From an uncultured Collinsella sp. (GTDB lineage Bacteria > Actinomycetota > Coriobacteriia > Coriobacteriales > Coriobacteriaceae), in contig URBP01000021.1 of NCBI GenBank assembly GCA_900546105.1, positions 1 to 25,693 on the forward strand: a stretch of DNA of 25,693 nt. The letters run 5' to 3'. The first letter of the stretch is position 1; each line of letters begins with the position of its first letter. The position numbers were made by a program, and so were the translations under genes. Under the pieces are notes generated by a model, which saw nothing but the letters and a program-made list of their open reading frames with translations, had not been told where the DNA came from and ran no database searches. Of this stretch, positions 21,346 to 25,693 are shown in pieces.

Positions 21346-21846
21346 ATGAATAGTGCGGTTACACTGGTCGACTTCGACCGGTTGCTCAATGGACTCGACC
21401 ATATCTATTCGGAGTTCTCGCGCGCCTGCGGTCTTTCGGACTGCGCTTACTGGATGCTCGTCGATACCAGCACGGCGGGCGGCAGTGTTGCCGTAAGCCG
21501 TCTGACAAGCGAATGGTTCTACAGCAAGCAGACTATCAACTCGGCAATTAAAACCTTGACGGCGCGGGGCTTCGCAACGTTGGAGTTTGCCGAAGGCAGT
21601 CGTAAGAACAAGGTTGTGAGCCTGACCGAAGAGGGCAGGCAATTTGCCAAGCGTTATGCGCTGCCGGCACTCAAGGCCGAGCAGCGAGCCTTTGCCGCGC
21701 TTGAGCCGCGTGAGCAACGCGAAATCATGCGCCTAATCGGAAAATTTTCCCATGCGCTCGGCGATGAGTGCGATGCCTTTAAGCAGCATATCGCTGCCGA
21801 GAGCCAGGTCGAGAATCAAGGTGAGGGGGAGTCGTGCGACTCTTAA
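21346..21846 (+). CDS. MarR-family transcriptional regulator
   Basis: This 166-residue protein has the winged-helix fold of MarR regulators: LTSEWFYSKQTINSAIKTLTARGFATLEF (about 54-82) is the recognition helix region, and SRKNKVVSLTEEGRQFAKR is the wing followed by the C-terminal dimerisation helix. The family usually represses export or stress genes and releases DNA on binding a small, often toxic molecule. It overlaps the first exporter gene by 13 bases and has repeats over its promoter, so it very likely controls the exporter. ATG 21346 has only a weak GGTGGGAT ribosome site. Confidence 0.88.
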   Translation: MNSAVTLVDFDRLLNGLDHIYSEFSRACGLSDCAYWMLVDTSTAGGSVAVSRLTSEWFYSKQTINSAIKTLTARGFATLEFAEGSRKNKVVSLTEEGRQFAKRYALPALKAEQRAFAALEPREQREIMRLIGKFSHALGDECDAFKQHIAAESQVENQGEGESCDS

Positions 21847-23570
21847 TGAGGTTTATGAAGCCGTATCGCAGGCTTGTCGCGGTGACGTTGTTGGTGCTGC
21901 TAATCGACAACGTCGGTACGCTGTTGGTTCCCACGATGCTGGCGAACATGGTCAACACCGGCATCACCACGGGCGATGTCGACTACATCCTGCGCAACGG
22001 CCTCTACATGCTTATCGCGACCGGCATGGCCAGCGGCGGCGCGGTGCTGGGCTGCTACCTTTCGGCCCGTCTGGCGGCCAATGTGGCCTGCGACATCCGC
22101 AACGCCGTCTACGATAAGTCGCTCGAGCTGTCCGCCAGCGACTTTGAGCGCTTTGGCACGGGTTCGATGATCACGCGCTCGCTCAACGACATCAACGTGA
22201 TTCAGCAGGCGATTCTGCAGACGATTCAGCTGGTGCTGCCCGTGCCGTTCCTGGCCGTGGCGGGCATCATCTTTGCCTGGCTCATCGATCCTGCTATGGG
22301 CACGCTGCTGGGCGTGGTCGTTGCGATCGTGCTGGTGGCGGCGGTCTTTACCGTTGCTAACGCCGCGCCGATTTTTATGCGCCTTCAGAGCTTTATCGAC
22401 CGTATGAACGTGGTACTGCGCGAGAACATCGTGGGCGTGCGCGTCATCCGCGCTTTTAATAAAGAGCGCCACGAGGAGCAGCGCCTGGACGAGGTGTTTA
22501 GCGATTACGCGGACAATGCCATTAAGGTCAACCATCTGTTTGTGGGCCTCGACAGCTCCACCTTCTTTTTGATGAATATCGCCGAGGTGGCGGTCCTGTG
22601 GGTGGGCGGCAACCGCGTGGGCGCCCACGCCATGCAGATTGCGAGCATCTCGGCGGTGCTGGAGTACGCACTTCTGATCCTGTTCTTTGTGATGATGGCG
22701 CAGATGGTGGTGCTGACGCTTCCGCGTGCCGCCGCATGTCTGAACCGCGCGCAGCAGGTGTTGGAGATTGAGCCGAGCATCGTCGATGGCCGGCGTACGC
22801 TTGATGCGGCCGCGTCCGACTCAAAGGACGGGGCCGATGCGGTCGCCGTGTTCGATCACATGTCGTTTCGCTTTGACGACGCCGACGAGGACACACTGTG
22901 CGATCTGAACTTTACCTGTCGCCGCGGTCAGACGACCGCAATCGTTGGCTCGACGGGTTCGGGCAAGTCGACGGTGGCCAAGCTCCTGCTGCGCTTCCAC
23001 GATGCCACCAAGGGCGTCATTCGCCTGGACGGCGTTGATCTTCGCGAGCTTTCGCAAGGTGAGATTCGCGGGCGCATTGCCTATGTGCCGCAGAAGGCGT
23101 GGCTGTTCTCGGGCACCGTGGCAAGCAATCTGCGCTTTGGTAACGAGGGCGCGACCGAGGCCGACATGCTTCATGCGCTCCAGGTTGCCCAGAGCACCTT
23201 TTTGCTCGATCAGCCGCAGGGGCTCGATACCCCGGTTGCCCAAGGCGGTACGAACTTCTCGGGTGGTCAGCGCCAACGCCTGGCAATTGCCCGCGCGCTC
23301 ATGAAGCGCGCCGACCTGTATATCTTCGACGACAGTTTTTCGGCCCTGGACTTTAAGACCGATGCGGCCCTGCGCCATGCGCTGCAGGACGAGACGCGCG
23401 ACGCTGCGGTGCTCATCATCGCGCAGCGCATCTCGACGATCTTGCATGCCGACCAGATCGTAGTGCTCAAGGACGGCGAGGTCGCGGGCCTAGGCACGCA
23501 TGACGAGCTCATGGAAACCTGCGAGGTGTACCGTGCTATCGCGGAATCGCAGATGAAGGGAGGTGAGTAG
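21834..23570 (+). CDS. Heterodimeric ABC exporter, subunit with degenerate ATP site
   Basis: This 578-residue half-transporter has about six membrane helices (residues 15-300) fused to an ATPase domain. Walker A is GSTGSGKS (372-379) and the signature is FSGGQ (475-479). Walker B ends in Asp499 followed by Asp500 (IFDDSFSALD) where a catalytic Glu is normal. This substitution is the hallmark of the non-hydrolysing subunit in heterodimeric exporters such as TM287/288 and LmrCD. It pairs with the next gene, which has the Glu. The start is taken as GTG 21834 because GAGGGGGA (about 21823-21829) is at the correct spacing; ATG 21846, overlapping the MarR stop as TAATG, is the alternative. Substrates are likely drugs or lipophilic compounds. 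Confidence 0.93.
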   Translation: MRLLMRFMKPYRRLVAVTLLVLLIDNVGTLLVPTMLANMVNTGITTGDVDYILRNGLYMLIATGMASGGAVLGCYLSARLAANVACDIRNAVYDKSLELSASDFERFGTGSMITRSLNDINVIQQAILQTIQLVLPVPFLAVAGIIFAWLIDPAMGTLLGVVVAIVLVAAVFTVANAAPIFMRLQSFIDRMNVVLRENIVGVRVIRAFNKERHEEQRLDEVFSDYADNAIKVNHLFVGLDSSTFFLMNIAEVAVLWVGGNRVGAHAMQIASISAVLEYALLILFFVMMAQMVVLTLPRAAACLNRAQQVLEIEPSIVDGRRTLDAAASDSKDGADAVAVFDHMSFRFDDADEDTLCDLNFTCRRGQTTAIVGSTGSGKSTVAKLLLRFHDATKGVIRLDGVDLRELSQGEIRGRIAYVPQKAWLFSGTVASNLRFGNEGATEADMLHALQVAQSTFLLDQPQGLDTPVAQGGTNFSGGQRQRLAIARALMKRADLYIFDDSFSALDFKTDAALRHALQDETRDAAVLIIAQRISTILHADQIVVLKDGEVAGLGTHDELMETCEVYRAIAESQMKGGE

Positions 23571-23571
23571 C

Positions 23572-25578
23572 ATGACCGAGGAGCTCAAGAAGCAGGGCGG
23601 CGTTGATGACGCCGTTGCCGCGGGGCTGGTTGAGGAAACGGCTGCCGCGGTACCCGAGCTGGATGACGCCGCCAGGGCCGCGGCCGAGCGCGAGGCTCGT
23701 CGCCAGGCGCTGTACGAGGAAAACGAGCGTGCCGAGGACGAGCGCGCCCGTGCCGAGGCAGAGCGCATGCGCGACGTGGATGACGAAGACGAGGACGAGA
23801 CGCCTCGGGATACCTGGGCGACGGTGCGCCGTTTGTGGAACGAGGCTACCGGCGACCATTGGCGCTTCTATATCGTGTTCGCGAGCATCGTGTTCTATGT
23901 CATCTTTAACACCGCGGCGCCGGCTTACAGCGCCCGCGTGATCGATGAGCTGTGGGGGCATATGAAGCTGGCGTTTGCCAACAACACTACCTTCAGCATT
24001 ACCTGGGAGAACTGCGGCAGGACCATCTTCATCTACTTTATGATTTGGACCGCCGCCGCCTCGTTCTACGCACTCCAGAGCTTTTTGATGTCGAGCGTTG
24101 CCGAGCGCCTCAACCTGCGTCTACGCAACCGCATCGCTCAAAAGCTCAACCGTCTGCCGCTTGCCTACTTTGACGCGCATCGTCCCGGCGAGGTCGTCAG
24201 CCGTGCGACCAACGACTTGGACAAGATGTCCGAGAGCATGCAGCGCGGCCTGCTGCAGCTTCTGGTGTCGATCGGTACCGTGGTGGGCGCCGTGAGCGTG
24301 ATGTTCGTGTTTAGCGTGCCGCTCACGCTCGTCTTTTTGTTCTTTACGGCGCTTTCGCTGTTGGTGACGAAGGTCGTGTCGCGCCGCACGCACGATGTGA
24401 CGGGCGAGCGCCAGGAGTGGGTGTCCAAGATTACGAGCGCGGTCGAGGAAGGCTACTCGGGTCGTCTGGTGATTCGTGCGTTTAACCGCGAGCGCCAGAG
24501 CTCTGCCGAGGTACACGAGGCTTCGAAGGAGCTGGCGCGCGTGAGCACCAAGGCTGACTTTATGATTAACGCCGTCGGCCCCGCGGTGCGCTTTATCGGC
24601 CGTTTGGCGCAGATCGTGATTGCACTGGTGGGCTGCAGCATGCTGGTTGCCGGTCACATGACCGTCGGCGTGTTCCAGGCGTTCTTCCAGTTTATCTACG
24701 AGGCGTCCGAACCCATGACGCAGTTGTCGTTTACCTTTAACTCGCTGCAGAGCGCGCTGGCGAGCGCAGAGCGCGTGTTCGACCTGCTCGATGAGCCCGA
24801 GATGGAGGCCGATCCGTTGCCGGCGGCCGCCGCCAAGCTGCCGGGCAAGGTGGAGGGCCGTGTTGCCTTTGAACACGTGCGCTTTGGCTATTCGCCCGAC
24901 AAGCCGCTTATGCGCGACGTGTCGTTTACCGCCGAGCCGGGTCAGAAGATCGCCGTGGTGGGAACCACGGGTGCGGGTAAGACCACGCTCATAAACCTGC
25001 TCATGCGTTTCTACGAGATCGACGGTGGACGCATTACGCTCGACGGCGTGGACACGAGCCGTATGGACCGCGGCGAGCTGCGCCAGCAGTTTGGCATGGT
25101 GTTGCAGGACGCCTGGCTATTCGATGGCACGATTGCCGAAAACATCGCCTACGGCTGTCCTGAGGCGACGCGCGACGAGATCGTGGCGGCTGCACGCGCC
25201 GCGCAAGTCGACTTCTTTGTGCGCACCATGCCGCAGGGCTACGACACACATGTGGCCAATGATGCCGAAAGCATCAGTCAGGGCCAACGTCAGCTGCTGA
25301 CCATCGCGCGCGTACTGCTCAACAACCCGGCGATCCTCATCCTGGACGAGGCGACGTCGAGCGTGGACACGCGCACCGAGCTCGCCATCGGCCGCGCCAT
25401 GGACGCGCTCATGCGCGGGCGCACGAGCTTTGTGATCGCGCACCGTCTGTCGACGATCGTCGATGCCGATCTCATCCTGGTCATGGATCACGGCAATATC
25501 ATCGAGCAGGGTACGCACAAGGAGCTGCTGGCTGCCGAGGGCGCTTATGCCGATCTCTATCTGAGCCAGTTCGCATAA
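23572..25578 (+). CDS. Heterodimeric ABC exporter, catalytic subunit with charged N-terminal extension
   Basis: This 668-residue half-transporter is the partner of the upstream gene. Walker A is GTTGAGKT (464-471), the signature is the variant SQGQ (569-572) and Walker B ends in Asp592-Glu593 (LILDEATSSVD), with the H-loop in IAHRL. The pairing of consensus Glu and SQGQ here with Asp and SGGQ upstream matches known asymmetric exporters. Residues 1-80 are an unusual highly charged extension rich in Ala, Glu, Asp and Arg, probably helical or coiled-coil, before the first membrane helix at about 98. A larger outer loop between helices 1 and 2 is typical of this subunit. ATG 23572 follows AAGGGAGGTGA (23556-23566), one base after the upstream stop codon. 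Confidence 0.94.
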   Translation: MTEELKKQGGVDDAVAAGLVEETAAAVPELDDAARAAAEREARRQALYEENERAEDERARAEAERMRDVDDEDEDETPRDTWATVRRLWNEATGDHWRFYIVFASIVFYVIFNTAAPAYSARVIDELWGHMKLAFANNTTFSITWENCGRTIFIYFMIWTAAASFYALQSFLMSSVAERLNLRLRNRIAQKLNRLPLAYFDAHRPGEVVSRATNDLDKMSESMQRGLLQLLVSIGTVVGAVSVMFVFSVPLTLVFLFFTALSLLVTKVVSRRTHDVTGERQEWVSKITSAVEEGYSGRLVIRAFNRERQSSAEVHEASKELARVSTKADFMINAVGPAVRFIGRLAQIVIALVGCSMLVAGHMTVGVFQAFFQFIYEASEPMTQLSFTFNSLQSALASAERVFDLLDEPEMEADPLPAAAAKLPGKVEGRVAFEHVRFGYSPDKPLMRDVSFTAEPGQKIAVVGTTGAGKTTLINLLMRFYEIDGGRITLDGVDTSRMDRGELRQQFGMVLQDAWLFDGTIAENIAYGCPEATRDEIVAAARAAQVDFFVRTMPQGYDTHVANDAESISQGQRQLLTIARVLLNNPAILILDEATSSVDTRTELAIGRAMDALMRGRTSFVIAHRLSTIVDADLILVMDHGNIIEQGTHKELLAAEGAYADLYLSQFA

Positions 25579-25579
25579 G

Positions 25580-25607
25580 GTGACAAAGGGGCAGTCCCGC
25601 ATGTCAC
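25580..25607. repeat. Stem-loop repeat after the exporter genes
   Basis: GTGACA (25580-25585) and TGTCAC (25602-25607) form a 6-bp stem around AAGGGGCAGTCCCGCA, whose loop can fold further (GGGG with CCC). It begins one base after the exporter stop codon. It resembles the other G-run loop elements in the window, though its core is GGGGCAG rather than GGGACAG. Confidence 0.5.
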
Positions 25608-25644
25608 ATCGAAAAGAAGGCGCGCCGGGGGCGGATTCTGAACT

Positions 25645-25683
25645 GCCTCCCATTTCTTGGACATGAGAAATGGGAGGCTTTTT
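25645..25683 (+). terminator. Intrinsic terminator of the exporter operon
   Basis: GCCTCCCATTTCT (25645-25657) pairs perfectly with AGAAATGGGAGGC (25666-25678) over 13 bp with an 8-base loop, followed by TTTTT (25679-25683). Confidence 0.9.
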
Positions 25684-25693
25684 ATGCGTGTCG

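Overview
The window looks like chromosomal DNA of a high-GC gut actinobacterium of the class Coriobacteriia, most likely Collinsella or a close relative. This is inferred from GC-rich codon use, the gene set (an EF-G-like GTPase, LarE, a rhamnose operon, a heterodimeric ABC exporter) and many short stem-loop repeats. No rRNA, tRNA, CRISPR array, prophage or transposase gene was found. The sequence cannot name a species.

Layout. 1-2745: a polar amino-acid ABC uptake system (lipoprotein, permease, ATPase) behind a good promoter that overlaps repeated TAAAGTG boxes, with a long imperfect hairpin between the first two genes and a terminator at the end. 2783-5131: an EF-G-like GTPase with a long leader and its own terminator. 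5191-7329 (minus strand): a membrane-anchored non-specific nuclease and a LarE-type sulfur transferase with three cysteines. 7503-8228: a HAD phosphatase/phosphoglucomutase. 8311-12518: a rhamnose catabolic operon (rhaB, rhaD and an arabinose/fucose-isomerase-family protein that probably supplies the missing isomerase step). 12553-13709 (minus): a LacI-family regulator. Two sites before rhaB and one before the regulator share CGNTTCAA around a CG centre, so this regulator very probably controls the operon and itself. 13844-15882: glmS. 15936-17865: a divergent FCD/GntR regulator and a YeiH-type transporter. 18139-19356: a regulator with a worn-down sigma54-activator ATPase domain and an intact Fis-type HTH. 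19441-20579: a one-TM basic protein and a convergent nitroreductase. 20875-21227: an unknown 96-residue protein. 21271-25683: a MarR regulator overlapping two genes for an asymmetric ABC exporter.

Structure beyond the genes. At least six intergenic stem-loops carry a GGGAC-like core in the loop (5131, 6328, 13721, 13781, 15892, 25580); three are near-identical copies of a 40-49 bp element. They resemble REP-type elements mobilised by RAYT/IS200-like transposases, but no such enzyme is encoded here. A second group of CGCCGTT stem-loops sits directly after stop codons. Both spacers of the rhamnose operon hold perfect GC-rich hairpins without T-tracts. The strongest new biological leads are the LacI-rhamnose circuit with its substitute isomerase, the degenerate enhancer-binding-type regulator, and the EF-G paralogue with a changed G4 motif. 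No clearly undescribed multi-gene system was found.
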